From Micromonospora sp. NBC_01699 (lineage in GTDB: Bacteria > Actinomycetota > Actinomycetes > Mycobacteriales > Micromonosporaceae), in contig NZ_CP109199.1 of assembly GCF_036250065.1 (NCBI RefSeq), positions 62,001 to 126,000 of the forward strand: 64,000 bases of DNA, in the 5' to 3' direction. This document shows positions 1-8,597 of this stretch, piece after piece (positions within the stretch are counted from its first letter, which is position 1; each line of letters starts with the position of its first letter). The notes below the pieces were generated by a model. It made no database searches, was not told where the DNA came from, and was given only the letters and a program-made list of their open reading frames with translations. Both the position numbers and the translations under genes were made by a program.

Positions 1-2
1 TG

Positions 3-389
3 GAACTGCTCAGCGCGTACGACGGGTTGCCCGCCCTGCCCGGACACGGACCGGCGCTCGCCGACTGCGCCGTCGCGGCCCGGTTCTACCTGGCCCACCG
101 GCGGGCCCGGCTGGACCAGGTACGGCAGGCCGTCGCCAACGGTGCGAGCACCGCCCCCGACGTGGTCGCCGCCGTCTACGCCGACGTCGACCGGTCGCTG
201 TGGTGGGCCGCCGAATGGTCGGTCCGCGCCCAACTCGACTACCTCGCCCGGGAAGGTGACCCCGCCCTCGCGCGGGAAGGTGACCCCGCCCTCGCCCGGG
301 AAGACGACTCCGCCCTCGCCCGAGAAAACGGATCCGGTCCCGAAATTCGGGAATCCGGGCCGGGGGCCGGTGGGTTGGACCTCCCGTGA
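3..389 (+). CDS. MBL-fold metallohydrolase, C-terminal part (truncated by window edge)
   Basis: The frame is open from the first bases, so only the C-terminal ~128 residues are visible. The LPGHGP motif followed by a helical, winged-helix-like tail (YLAHRRARLDQV, then AVYADVD) is typical of the LACTB2-like/hydroxyacylglutathione hydrolase branch of metallo-beta-lactamase fold enzymes; the metal-binding HxHxDH core lies outside the window. The end of the protein is unusual: an 8-residue unit (AREGDPAL) is repeated about 3.5 times by a 24-bp DNA repeat (246-331), giving a charged tail after the folded domain. The stop codon overlaps the GTG of the downstream cyclase gene (GTGA), so the two are probably translationally coupled. 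The family call is fairly safe; the substrate is unknown. Confidence 0.75.
   Translation, partial: ELLSAYDGLPALPGHGPALADCAVAARFYLAHRRARLDQVRQAVANGASTAPDVVAAVYADVDRSLWWAAEWSVRAQLDYLAREGDPALAREGDPALAREDDSALARENGSGPEIRESGPGAGGLDLP
246..331 (+). repeat. 24-bp tandem repeat inside the MBL hydrolase gene
   Basis: About 3.6 copies of a 24-bp unit beginning gcccgggaaggtgacccc start at 246, 270, 294 and 318. The first two copies are nearly identical and the later ones are diverged. The period is a multiple of three, so the repeat encodes an in-frame AREGDPAL array at the protein C-terminus. Confidence 0.85.
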
Positions 390-3300
390 CCTGCCCGGTG
401 TGTGGAACCGTCGCCGTGCCCGGCGCGCGGTTCTGCCACAACTGTGGTGCCGCGCTGCCGGCCGCCGCGACCCTTCCGGCGGCCGAACGACGGGTGGTTA
501 CCGTCCTTTTCGGCGACCTGTCCGACTTCACCTCCTGGTCGGAGGATCTCGACCCGGAACGGGTCGGCGCGGTCACCGACCGGGTGCTCGCCTCGCTGGC
601 CGGCGCGGTCAAGACCTTCGGCGGACACGTCGACAAGCTCACCGGCGACGGAATCATGGCCGTCTTCGGCGCCCCGGTCGCCCACGAGGACGACGCCGAA
701 CGAGCGGTCCGGGCCGCCCTGTCGATGCAGCGGGCCGTCCGCCGGGTGCTCGACGACGAACGCGGCGGCGGAGCCCCGCTCGGCCTGCGGGTCGGCCTCA
801 ACAGCGGCGACGTGGTCGCCGGGATCCAGGCCGCGATCGAGTACACCGTCATCGGCGACACCGTGAACACCGCCGCCCGGCTCGCCGACGCCGCCGCGAT
901 CGGCGCGGTCTACGCCGGGGCCAGCACCGCCGCCGCCACCCGACACGTCTCCTCCTGGCGGCAGTTGCGCCCGCTGCGACTCAAGGGCAAACGGCAACCG
1001 GTCGAGGCGTACGAACTGCTCGGGTTGCTGGACGCGCCCGGCACCCGGTCCGGGCTCGGTGACGAGGCGCCCTTCGTCGGCCGGGAAACCGAGATCGGTC
1101 GGGTCGCCGGCCGGCTCGCCGAGGTGATCGACCGGGGCGAGTCGCGGGTGCTGCTGATGACGGCCGAGGCCGGCGTCGGCAAGTCCCGGTTCGCGGCCGA
1201 GGTCGAACGGCTCGCCGCCGGCTACGACGTCGCCGCCGGGCGGTTCGCCGCGCACACCGGCGCGCGGGTGCTTTCCGTACGCTGTGCCGCCTTCGGCGAA
1301 CGGCGCCGGCTGGCGCCGCTGGCCGACCTCGTACGCGCGGCCGTCGGCCTGCCCAGCGGCGGGAACCCGGCACTCACCCGGCCGGTGGTCGAGGAGCGGC
1401 TGCGCCGGCTCGGCCAGCGCCTGGCCCGGTTCCGCCCCGACCAGCCACCGATCGCCGCCGACCTGCTGCTCGCCCTGCTCGGTTACGCCGACCTGACGCC
1501 GGCCGCCGGCGTACCGGCCGGTGCCGCCGAGTGGGCGCCGAGCGGACCGGTCCCGGACGCGGGTGCGGTGCCGGCCGCCGTCGCCGACCTGCTCAGCGCG
1601 CTCGCCGTCGAGACCCCGATGGTGGTCATCGTCGACGACCTGCACGACGCCACCCCGGAAACCGTCGACGCCCTCGGCCAGACCCTGTCCCGGCTGACCG
1701 GGCCGGTATTGGCGCTGCTGCTCGGCCGTCCCGAACTGGTCCGTACGGCAGGGGCCCTGACCGGGGTCGCCGACGCCGAGGTCAACGCCCTGCCGCCGCT
1801 GCGCGGTGCCGACGCGGCCCGCCTGCTCACCACCTACCTCGGCGGCGGCCGGCTGCCGCAGGCCGACACCGACCGGCTGCTCGCCACCGCCCAGGGCAAC
1901 CCGTTCTACCTCGCTGAACTCGTCACCCTGCTGATCGAGCGCGGCGCGCTCACCGAGCTCGGCGCGCGGGAACAGGCGGCCGAGGCGGCGATCCCGGGCC
2001 CCACCGGCATCGGACCGGCGATCAACTGGCGACTGGTGCCGGGGTCGCTGGGCAGCCGGCTGCTCTCCCGCGACCTGGCCGCGGTGCTCGCCGCCCGGAT
2101 CGACGCGCTCCCGGCCGACGCCCGATCGGTGCTGCGGGACGCCGCCGTCATCGGGGACACCGTGCCGGCCGGCGCGCTACAGGCGCTGCGCGAGCGGCGG
2201 GCCGGGCGCGACGGCGGCGCCGCCTCGGTCGACACCGCCGAACTGGACCGGGCCGTCGAGGAACTGCTGCAACGCCGGATGCTGCACCGCACCCGCGACG
2301 GCTACACCTTCGCCACCCCGCTGATGCGCGAGGCCGCGTACGCCGGGATCGGCAAGGCCGACCTGGCCGAGCGGCACGCCGCGCTGGCCCGCTGGGCCGC
2401 CCCGGCCGAACTGCCGCGACCGGCGGACGGGCTGCTGCGTACGGTCGACGGGCTCGGGCCGGTCGACGGTGCGGTGGTCACAGTCGACGGTGTGCTCGGA
2501 GCGGTCCGGGACCGGTCCGGGCTGCCCGACGAACTCCGGGACGCGTTCGTCGCCGAGCACGTCGAACGGGCCGTGGCGCTTGCCGACGCGGTCGGCCTGC
2601 GGACCGACTCGGTGGCCCGTACGGTTGCCCCGCTGGGCGTGAGCGCGCTGAACCGGTCCGCCCGCAAGGCGATCGCGGCCGGGGAACCGGCCCTCGCGGT
2701 CGAGTACGCCGAACGCGCCATCGCGCTCGCCGGCGAGGAGGTGCCGGGCTCGGACCAGTTGGTGCACGCCCGTGCCCTGTTGCAGATCGGGCGGCCCGCC
2801 GACGCGCTCACCTTCGCCGAGAAGATCGGCGCCAACGCCGCTGACGACCCGGTCCGGCGGGCCGGTGCGTTGCTCGTCGCCGGGCAGGCGTACCAGGCCA
2901 TCGGTGACCATCGGCGGGCGGTCGACACCTGGCAGGACGCGTTGCAGGTGGCCACCGCCGCCGACCTGCCCGCACCCCGTGCCTCGGCGATGCGTCGGCT
3001 CGGCATGAGCGACTTCTTCAACGGCCGGCTGAGCCAGGCGAGCAGCCGGTTCGCCGGGGCGTACCAGGTCAACCTGGCCGCCGACGACCGGCGCGGGCAG
3101 GCGTGGTCGTTGCAGAACCTGGCCTGGGTGACCACCACCCGGGGCGACTTCGCCGGCACCGACGCGGTGCTCGGCCGGGCGGCGCGACTCTTCGCCGAAA
3201 CCCACGATCCGGTCGGTCAGGCGTGGCTGCGCGGCACCACCGCGTTCGCCCGGCTGCTCGCCGGCCGGCTGGCCGAGGCCCGCCGGCTGGCCCGGGTGTT

Positions 3301-4249
3301 CCTGCCGTTCGGCGAGCGGGTCGGTGAGGCGTGGGCGGTCGGCACACTGCGCGCGGTGGAGGCGTTCGCCGCCGCCGAGCTGGGCGAGCTGACCGAGTCC
3401 GACCGGGCGGCGCGCCGGGCGTACCGGGACTTCGCCGCCGTCTCCGACGACTGGGGCCGGGGTTTCGCCCTGGTCGTACGCGGGGTGGTGGCGCGCGGGC
3501 TGGGCGAGCCGGAGCACGCCGCCGACCTGCTGCGCGACGCCCTGGCGTACGGCGAGCGGACCGCGCACCCGCTGCTGACCGGCCTGGCCGGCACGCTGCG
3601 CGGATTCGTGGCGCTGGAGCGGGGCGACGTGGAGACGGCCGAGCGGGACGCGCGGGCGGTGCTGGCGGCGATCGAGCCGCACAATCCGTTGGCGCCGGCG
3701 CAGGTCGGTCCGCGGGTGCTGCTGGCCACCGCCCGCCTGACCGCCGGTGACCCGAGCACCGCCGTGGGGCTGTTGGCGCCGCTGGCGACCACGGCTGGCA
3801 CCCCGTCGCTGCTCTTCTCCCGCCAGCAGACCCTGGCCCGGTACGCCTCGGCGCTGCTCGCCGAGGGCCAGCCGGTGCAGGCGTTGGACTGGGCCCGCCG
3901 GGCGATCGCGGCACCGGCCGAGGACGTACGCAGTCTGGTGCTGGCGAGTCGGACGTTGGCCGAGACCCTGGCCGCGACGGGCGAGTACGCCGAGGCCGCC
4001 GTCGCCGCCGCGCGGGCGGTGCGGTTGGCGTACTCGACGCAGCAGACGAGTGAGCGGGCCGGGGTGGACGCGTTGTGGGCTGAACTGGCACCGCACCTGC
4101 CCGCCCCGATCGCCGCTGCGGCCACCGACGGTGACGGCCCGCTGGACGGTACGGCGTTGGCGAAGGCCGCCGCGTTGGCCGATGTCGCCGGGTTGGCCGA
4201 CTCTGCCGGTCTGGCCGACTCCGGGGCTTCCGTGCAGCCGCTAGCGTAG
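386..4249 (+). CDS. Zinc-ribbon / class III nucleotide cyclase / AAA ATPase / TPR signalling protein
   Basis: A 1287-residue multidomain regulator. Residues 3-20 form a CxxC...CxxC zinc ribbon. Residues ~35-200 are a class III adenylate/guanylate cyclase domain with both metal-binding aspartates in place (LFGDLSDF, D44; LTGDGIMAVFG, D88), so it is probably catalytic. A STAND/AAA-type ATPase follows, with Walker A at ~259-268 (EAGVGKS) and Walker B at ~413-420 (VVIVDDLHD). The C-terminal half is helical TPR-like repeats. Such proteins are common in actinobacteria and are thought to couple ligand or partner binding by the TPR part to cyclase output. The GTG start overlaps the upstream stop by 4 bp. 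The tail ends in a low-complexity LADVAGLADSAGLADS stretch. A Crp-family cAMP receptor is encoded at 28810-29487, a plausible target of the product. Substrate (ATP or GTP) cannot be settled by eye. Confidence 0.85.
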   Translation: MTCPVCGTVAVPGARFCHNCGAALPAAATLPAAERRVVTVLFGDLSDFTSWSEDLDPERVGAVTDRVLASLAGAVKTFGGHVDKLTGDGIMAVFGAPVAHEDDAERAVRAALSMQRAVRRVLDDERGGGAPLGLRVGLNSGDVVAGIQAAIEYTVIGDTVNTAARLADAAAIGAVYAGASTAAATRHVSSWRQLRPLRLKGKRQPVEAYELLGLLDAPGTRSGLGDEAPFVGRETEIGRVAGRLAEVIDRGESRVLLMTAEAGVGKSRFAAEVERLAAGYDVAAGRFAAHTGARVLSVRCAAFGERRRLAPLADLVRAAVGLPSGGNPALTRPVVEERLRRLGQRLARFRPDQPPIAADLLLALLGYADLTPAAGVPAGAAEWAPSGPVPDAGAVPAAVADLLSALAVETPMVVIVDDLHDATPETVDALGQTLSRLTGPVLALLLGRPELVRTAGALTGVADAEVNALPPLRGADAARLLTTYLGGGRLPQADTDRLLATAQGNPFYLAELVTLLIERGALTELGAREQAAEAAIPGPTGIGPAINWRLVPGSLGSRLLSRDLAAVLAARIDALPADARSVLRDAAVIGDTVPAGALQALRERRAGRDGGAASVDTAELDRAVEELLQRRMLHRTRDGYTFATPLMREAAYAGIGKADLAERHAALARWAAPAELPRPADGLLRTVDGLGPVDGAVVTVDGVLGAVRDRSGLPDELRDAFVAEHVERAVALADAVGLRTDSVARTVAPLGVSALNRSARKAIAAGEPALAVEYAERAIALAGEEVPGSDQLVHARALLQIGRPADALTFAEKIGANAADDPVRRAGALLVAGQAYQAIGDHRRAVDTWQDALQVATAADLPAPRASAMRRLGMSDFFNGRLSQASSRFAGAYQVNLAADDRRGQAWSLQNLAWVTTTRGDFAGTDAVLGRAARLFAETHDPVGQAWLRGTTAFARLLAGRLAEARRLARVFLPFGERVGEAWAVGTLRAVEAFAAAELGELTESDRAARRAYRDFAAVSDDWGRGFALVVRGVVARGLGEPEHAADLLRDALAYGERTAHPLLTGLAGTLRGFVALERGDVETAERDARAVLAAIEPHNPLAPAQVGPRVLLATARLTAGDPSTAVGLLAPLATTAGTPSLLFSRQQTLARYASALLAEGQPVQALDWARRAIAAPAEDVRSLVLASRTLAETLAATGEYAEAAVAAARAVRLAYSTQQTSERAGVDALWAELAPHLPAPIAAAATDGDGPLDGTALAKAAALADVAGLADSAGLADSGASVQPLA

Positions 4250-4277
4250 ATCTTCCACGGTCCACAGCGGACGGCGT

Positions 4278-4293
4278 CGGGGTGCACACCCCG
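4278..4293 (+). terminator. Short hairpin after the cyclase gene
   Basis: A 6-bp perfect inverted repeat (CGGGGT, loop GCAC) lies 28 nt after the cyclase stop and before the next ribosome binding site. It has no U tract. It could be a weak terminator or a processing site. Confidence 0.35.
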
Positions 4294-4344
4294 CCCGTTG
4301 GGCTGCCGGGCCGTCTGCGCGTGCCGGGTGTCTGGAGGAGACGG

Positions 4345-4812
4345 ATGAAGCTGCCGCGTTCGGCTGCGGGCTGGACGATCGCCGTCTTCGGCGTACTCGC
4401 CCTGGTGCTGGGGCTGGTCGGGCTGATCCGGCCGGAGGCGTTGCTGCGGTTGCTGGGCTTCGAGGTGATCGAGGCGGCCGACCGGGCGAGTGGCGACTAC
4501 ACCCGTACGTACATCGCGGCGTCGTCGATGGCGGCGGTGAACATGGGCGTCTACTACCTGGTCGCGGCGCACACTGAATGGCGAGCGTTCTTCCGCTTCA
4601 CGGTGATTTTCCGGTTGGTCACGTTCAGCGTCTTCACCACCCTCGTGGTGTCCGGGTCCGCGCCCGGGAAATTTTTCGGTGTAGCTGCCTGGGAGGGGCT
4701 GGGTGCGGTGGCCACCGGGGTCGGGCTGTGGCTTGATTCTCGACGCCCGGAATTGGCTTCGATCTCCCCGGCGACCGCTGCTGTCCGGTCGCCGACCGAT
4801 GCGGGCCGCTGA
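4345..4812 (+). CDS. Small polytopic membrane protein of unknown function
   Basis: A 155-residue protein with about four predicted membrane segments: AVFGVLALVLGLVGLI near residues 12-27, an Ala-rich segment around 56-75, a Phe/Val-rich segment around 84-105, and GVAAWEGLGAVATGVGLWL around 110-128. The ATG at 4345 is chosen because a strong ribosome binding site (ctggaggag) sits just upstream; a longer in-frame start at 4282 has none and overlaps the hairpin region. It lies alone between the cyclase and the kinase on the same strand. I do not recognise a characterised family; DUF4345/BphX-like four-helix proteins are a possibility only. Confidence 0.7.
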   Translation: MKLPRSAAGWTIAVFGVLALVLGLVGLIRPEALLRLLGFEVIEAADRASGDYTRTYIAASSMAAVNMGVYYLVAAHTEWRAFFRFTVIFRLVTFSVFTTLVVSGSAPGKFFGVAAWEGLGAVATGVGLWLDSRRPELASISPATAAVRSPTDAGR

Positions 4813-4842
4813 CGCGTCCGCCCTCTTCGGTATTTTCGTACT
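4809..4842 (+). promoter_or_regulatory. Putative promoter of the Ser/Thr kinase gene, leaderless
   Basis: CTGACG (4809-4814) and TATTTT (4831-4836) are separated by 16 bp. The -10 hexamer ends 6 nt before the GTG start at 4843, and there is no Shine-Dalgarno sequence, so transcription would start at or next to the start codon. Confidence 0.5.
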
Positions 4843-6645
4843 GTGACCGACACCCCGCCAGGCGCGCTACCGAAGCCCATAGTGCCTGGTCTGACGGATT
4901 TGCACGTTTTTGCCCGGGGTGGTTACGCCACCGTCTACCGCGCCACCCAGGGGTCGGTCGGACGCCAGGTGGCGGTCAAGGTGGAGAACCGCACCCTCGG
5001 TAGCGAACGTGACCAGCGCCGCTTCCTCCGCGAGGCGCGGGCCGCCGGCCGGATGTCGTCGCACCCGCACGTCGTGGACCTCTTCGACGCCGGGGTCACC
5101 GTCGACCAGCACCCGTACCTGATCATGGAACTCTGCGACGGCTCGTACGCCGAACGGATGCGTACCTCGCCACTCGGCCCAGCCGAGGCCCGCGACCTCG
5201 GCGTCAAGATCGCCGACGCGCTGGCCCACTCGCACGCCATGGGAGTCCTGCACCGCGACGTCAAACCGGCGAACATCCTGCACTCGCACTTCAACCCGGC
5301 GGTGCTCGCCGACTTCGGGCTCGCCGTACTGGCCGAGGTCCGGGACTCGTCGGTCACCCTGGAGGTGCTCACCCCGGCGTACGCGCCGCCGGAGATGTTC
5401 CGGCACAGCCCGCCCTCCCCGGCGGTCGACGTCTACGCGCTCGCCGCCACCCTCTACGCGGTCATGCACGGCAAACCGCCGCGCTGGCGGACCGACAGCA
5501 ACCCGAGCCTGATCACCCTGATGGAACTGTTCAACGAACCGATCCCCGACCTGCCCGGCATCCCGCCCGAGCTGATCGAGGTGCTCCGCTTCGGCATGGC
5601 CAACGACCCGCAGGCCCGGCCGTCCGCCGAACAGTTCCGGGACCTGCTCGCCGCGCTGCCGCTCGGACCGGTAGCGCCCATCTCCGGCGCCCCGGTCTCC
5701 GGCATCCCGATTTCCGGTGCGCCGATCTCCGGCGCACCCTTCCCGGCGTCCCCGTTCCCCGCGAACCCGGTCTCCGGCGCGCCGAACGCCTCCGGCACAC
5801 CGGTACCGGGCCAGCCCGGCTACGGCTACCCGGTGACCGGGTCACCCGCCTACGGTTCGCCCGCGACCGGATCACCGTCCTACGGCAGTTCCTACACCGG
5901 CCCGACCGGACCGTACCCGCACCCGCACGACAGCGGCACGGCGTCCGGCGCCACGACCTCCGCCGGCCACGGCCCGACCGTCCGCCCGGCCGCCCGGGAC
6001 GGCGTGCCGGCACCCCGTCCGCCGTCCGCCGCCCGCTACGACGACGACCACCCGACCGTACGGACCAACCCGCGCCGCCGCCGGCTGCGCTGGTTCTTCG
6101 GCGGGTTCGGCGTACTCGTGCTGATGGTCGCGGCGGCCACCGGCTCCTGGTACGTGGCCCGGTACAACCCGACGATGGCGCGCAGCAGCGACGCCCGTAC
6201 GACCAACCCGCCCGCGCCACCGACCGCCTCCGGCGCAAAGACGGCGCCCGGCGGCGCGCTGCCCGGTTGTGGGGTGCCGCTGCCCGGCGGTGGCCGCTGC
6301 ACCGGCGAACTGGAGTGCTTCGGCCCGATGCGGATCGACGGCACCGAGGCCGACGCCAGCCGGGTGACGTGCGCCGGCCGGCACACCTGGGAGGCGTACG
6401 CGGCGGGCGACCTGCCGGCCGAGGTGGACGCCTCCGACCACCAGGCGATCTGGCGCGATCCGACCGTGCAGCAGGTCTGCAACGACAACACCTTCCGGGT
6501 CGCCACCCTGCTGCGCAGCACCGGCGGCTGGCAGTTCCAGGTGCTACCGCCCAACGGCGACGAGCTCGCGCCGGGTGAGCGTACGTTCCGGTGCCTGGCC
6601 GGCAAGGGCACCAACGGCCTGACCGGCCCCACCCTCGGCCGCTGA
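4843..6645 (+). CDS. Transmembrane Ser/Thr protein kinase with cysteine-bearing outer domain
   Basis: A 600-residue Hanks-type kinase. The N-terminal ~270 residues carry the kinase core: glycine-rich loop GGYATVYRA, VAVK lysine (K46), catalytic loop HRDVKPANIL (H137-D139) and DFG. A Pro/Gly/Ser/Tyr-rich linker follows (~280-400, with repeated SGAPISGAP-like and TGSPAYGSP-like units), then one membrane segment at ~416-440 (FGGFGVLVLMVAAATGSWYV). The outer ~160 residues contain several cysteines and a CAGRHTWEAYA motif that resembles the Septum_form domain of envelope proteins. Inference: a cell-surface sensor kinase. The outer domain has no PASTA repeats, so it is not PknB. The start is GTG at 4843, directly behind a -10-like hexamer. 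Confidence 0.88.
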   Translation: MTDTPPGALPKPIVPGLTDLHVFARGGYATVYRATQGSVGRQVAVKVENRTLGSERDQRRFLREARAAGRMSSHPHVVDLFDAGVTVDQHPYLIMELCDGSYAERMRTSPLGPAEARDLGVKIADALAHSHAMGVLHRDVKPANILHSHFNPAVLADFGLAVLAEVRDSSVTLEVLTPAYAPPEMFRHSPPSPAVDVYALAATLYAVMHGKPPRWRTDSNPSLITLMELFNEPIPDLPGIPPELIEVLRFGMANDPQARPSAEQFRDLLAALPLGPVAPISGAPVSGIPISGAPISGAPFPASPFPANPVSGAPNASGTPVPGQPGYGYPVTGSPAYGSPATGSPSYGSSYTGPTGPYPHPHDSGTASGATTSAGHGPTVRPAARDGVPAPRPPSAARYDDDHPTVRTNPRRRRLRWFFGGFGVLVLMVAAATGSWYVARYNPTMARSSDARTTNPPAPPTASGAKTAPGGALPGCGVPLPGGGRCTGELECFGPMRIDGTEADASRVTCAGRHTWEAYAAGDLPAEVDASDHQAIWRDPTVQQVCNDNTFRVATLLRSTGGWQFQVLPPNGDELAPGERTFRCLAGKGTNGLTGPTLGR

Positions 6646-6713
6646 ACCCCATCCGGGACGACAACCGGGAGCGGGACCGGTCCGAACCGGCCGGCGGACC
6701 CCGGACATGACGA

Positions 6714-6747
6714 CGCCGGGACCCCGCGCGTCCACGGGATCCCGGCG
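6714..6747. terminator. Bidirectional terminator between kinase and broken lipase genes
   Basis: A 13-bp inverted repeat (cgccgggaccccg paired with cgggatcccggcg, one G-T) with an 8-nt loop sits between two converging genes and can serve both. Confidence 0.7.
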
Positions 6748-6782
6748 CCTATCGAACGGTGGTCACCACCTCCTCGCGGTGG

Positions 6783-7548
6783 TCACCACTTCTTCCAGGA
6801 GAAGAGGGCGTTGCTGGCCGACCTGATCGGCGCCGCGCCCTTGGCCACCTCGGTCCAGCGTCCGTCGGCGGCGTTCCAGTACCTCTGCTTGTACGAGCCG
6901 CGCACGGTGTCGGTGATGTTGCCGTGGCTGATGTCGGCGCCGTCAAGATAGATCACCCGGTGACCGGGGCCACTGACGTTGGTGGCCGAGTCCGCCGACG
7001 CGACCGTACTGGATGCTGTTGCAGGCCCGGGTGAAGCCGGCCGCGCCCTTGTGCGGGGTGGAGAGGGTCACCACGTCCTCGACGTACAGGTAGGGCGGGA
7101 AGCCGGCCTCGCGGTTGGCCGTACCGGTCAGCGCCGCGCGGATGATCAGACCGCCCATCGAGTGGGCGAGCACGTCCACCGACTTGCCGCGCTTCGAATA
7201 CCGGTTGTAGATCTCGTTCGCCAGCTTCTTGCCGAGATCCTTGATGTGGGTGTTGGTGCCCGAGCGGGCCAGGGTGACGTTGCAGCTGGTGTCGTTCGTG
7301 TAATAGCCGACGGTGTGCTGCGGACCGCTCCAACCCCACCGACGCATCTCGGTCATCGCCGCGCCCCAGTACGACTGGCAGTTGGTGTCGGCATCCTTGT
7401 CGTAACCGTGGACGAAATACACCGGCTCGGTCCGGCTGTCACTGCGGCCGGGTGTCGCGGGGGCCGCGTGGCTGACCCCGACAATGCCGACCAGGGTGAG
7501 CGCGATGGCGCCGAACGCGGTCAACAACAATGCCCAGTTGCGTTTCAT
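6783..7548 (-). pseudogene. Secreted lipase/esterase, broken by frameshift with internal deletion
   Basis: The start at 7548 has a good ribosome binding site (aggagcagtgaATG) and a clear Sec signal peptide (hydrophobic core ~5-25, cleavage after SHA). It reads as an alpha/beta-hydrolase lipase with YFVHGYD and the nucleophile motif AHSMGG. After ACNSIQYG (about 7005) the frame leaves the family and stops at 6943. In the frame that stops at 6783, however, a typical lipase C-terminus continues at once (VASADSATN, HRVIYLDG, RYWNAADGRW, then NALFSWKKW before the stop). Family members carry about 30-35 residues between these two blocks, so I infer an out-of-frame deletion of roughly 100 bp. The catalytic Asp/His region would not be made in frame. 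A sequencing error alone would not restore the missing block. Confidence 0.75.
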
Positions 7549-7700
7549 TCACTGCTCCTGCGAGTTGGAAAATAGGTCGTTCGCCAGTGGCGGTGCATAT
7601 GTTTCACGGCCGGAGCGGGCATTGACAGGCTTGTCGCGTACGGGTCAGTCCGATACGGACGGTCATGTTCGCGTACGGCCGGGAGCAGTCCGGGACAACC

Positions 7701-7719
7701 GTTCCGGCATGGTCGGAAC
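7701..7719. promoter_or_regulatory. Inverted repeat in the divergent lipase/CHAP promoter region
   Basis: GTTCCG and CGGAAC are separated by 7 nt between two divergent secreted-protein genes (intergenic 7549-7826). It could be an operator or a small hairpin. No -35/-10 pair is clear. Confidence 0.3.
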
Positions 7720-7826
7720 AGCTCCGTACGGGTGGATCCGTTGACCGGCGACGGGACGGGGATTCGAATTGAGACAGGCGCCGACGGGTCGCCGAATCGA
7801 ATCCATCAATGACATGGAGTGCTCGG

Positions 7827-8402
7827 ATGAACAGTGCCTGGAAGACGAAGTTCGCGCCGCTGATGGTCGCCTTCGTGGCCGTGGCAGCCCTGCTCGTCGG
7901 GGGTGCGGTGGCCGCGTACGCCGCCCCCAAGCCAACTGCCGACCAGAAGGCGAAAGCCTGCCAGAACGACGATTCGCTGTCCCGCCGGGCGATGGTCGTC
8001 TGCATCGCCAAGAGCCAGGTCGGGGTGAAGGAACGCGGCGTCAAGACGCGGAAGGCGGACAACTGCCAGAAGTACTTCCGCGACTTCAAGAGCAACCTCA
8101 ACTGCGACGACGACGTCAACGGCCAGTGGTGCGCGGCGTTCACCCGTTGGGTCTGGGCGAAGTCCGGTGTTCCGAATACGCCGAAGTCGTTCGCGGTGAG
8201 CAGCTGGGCGAACGCTCTCACCCGGATCACCACCCCGAAGGCGGGTGACGTGGCGGTCGCGACGAGCGGGCAGCACATCGAGATAGTGGTGAAGGTGTCG
8301 GGCACCACGATTCACACGATCGACGGCAATGGTGGCAAGAACAGCGTGGACACCGGCAGTCACCGGAAGGGGGCGATGAGGTACTACCGCATGCCGTCCT
8401 GA
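7827..8402 (+). CDS. Secreted CHAP-domain (NlpC/P60-like) amidase
   Basis: A 191-residue protein. The ATG at 7827 is preferred over 7809 because a ggag lies about 8 nt before it and the signal peptide (WKTKFAPLMVAF then an Ala/Val/Leu core ending AAYA-AP) then has normal length. The mature part begins with helices and IAKSQVGVKE, then WCAAFTRWVWAKSG carrying the catalytic Cys, and GQHIEIVVKVSG carrying the His, the CHAP pattern. CHAP domains cleave peptidoglycan amide or peptide bonds, so this is probably an exported wall hydrolase. Four extra cysteines (CQNDD, VVCIAK, NCQKYF, LNCDDD) may form disulfides. It diverges from the broken lipase gene and is followed by a hairpin terminator, so it is monocistronic. 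Confidence 0.82.
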   Translation: MNSAWKTKFAPLMVAFVAVAALLVGGAVAAYAAPKPTADQKAKACQNDDSLSRRAMVVCIAKSQVGVKERGVKTRKADNCQKYFRDFKSNLNCDDDVNGQWCAAFTRWVWAKSGVPNTPKSFAVSSWANALTRITTPKAGDVAVATSGQHIEIVVKVSGTTIHTIDGNGGKNSVDTGSHRKGAMRYYRMPS

Positions 8403-8432
8403 TCCACCGGAACGCGCGGAAAGCAACGAATG

Positions 8433-8459
8433 CGGGGGCCACCGGAGAGGTGGTCCCCG
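8433..8459 (+). terminator. Rho-independent-like terminator after the CHAP gene
   Basis: An 11-bp stem (cgggggccacc with ggtggtccccg, one G-U pair) with a 5-nt loop (ggaga) starts 31 nt after the CHAP stop, followed by a mildly T-rich stretch. Confidence 0.7.
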
Positions 8460-8597
8460 TACCCGTTTGTCCATGCCGGATCGCGCTTTTGCATGATCCT
8501 GCAATGCCTTCGGACCCGGCCGCTAGCCACAATGGATCGACCACCCTAACCTGTGCAAAGGCAGCCGACCGGCGGGTACGGGAAAGAAGAGGCGGTA

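Noticed and set aside
2177-4096. Long minus-strand open frame opposite the cyclase/TPR gene
   Set aside because: Low-complexity Arg/Gly/Pro/Gln translation with the codon bias of an antisense shadow; the plus-strand frame has clear domains.
6743-6790. Repeated ggtggtcacca palindromes as operators
   Set aside because: One copy is the 3' end of the broken lipase reading frame (…WKKW stop) and the other a short adjacent duplication; the convergent position makes an operator role unlikely.
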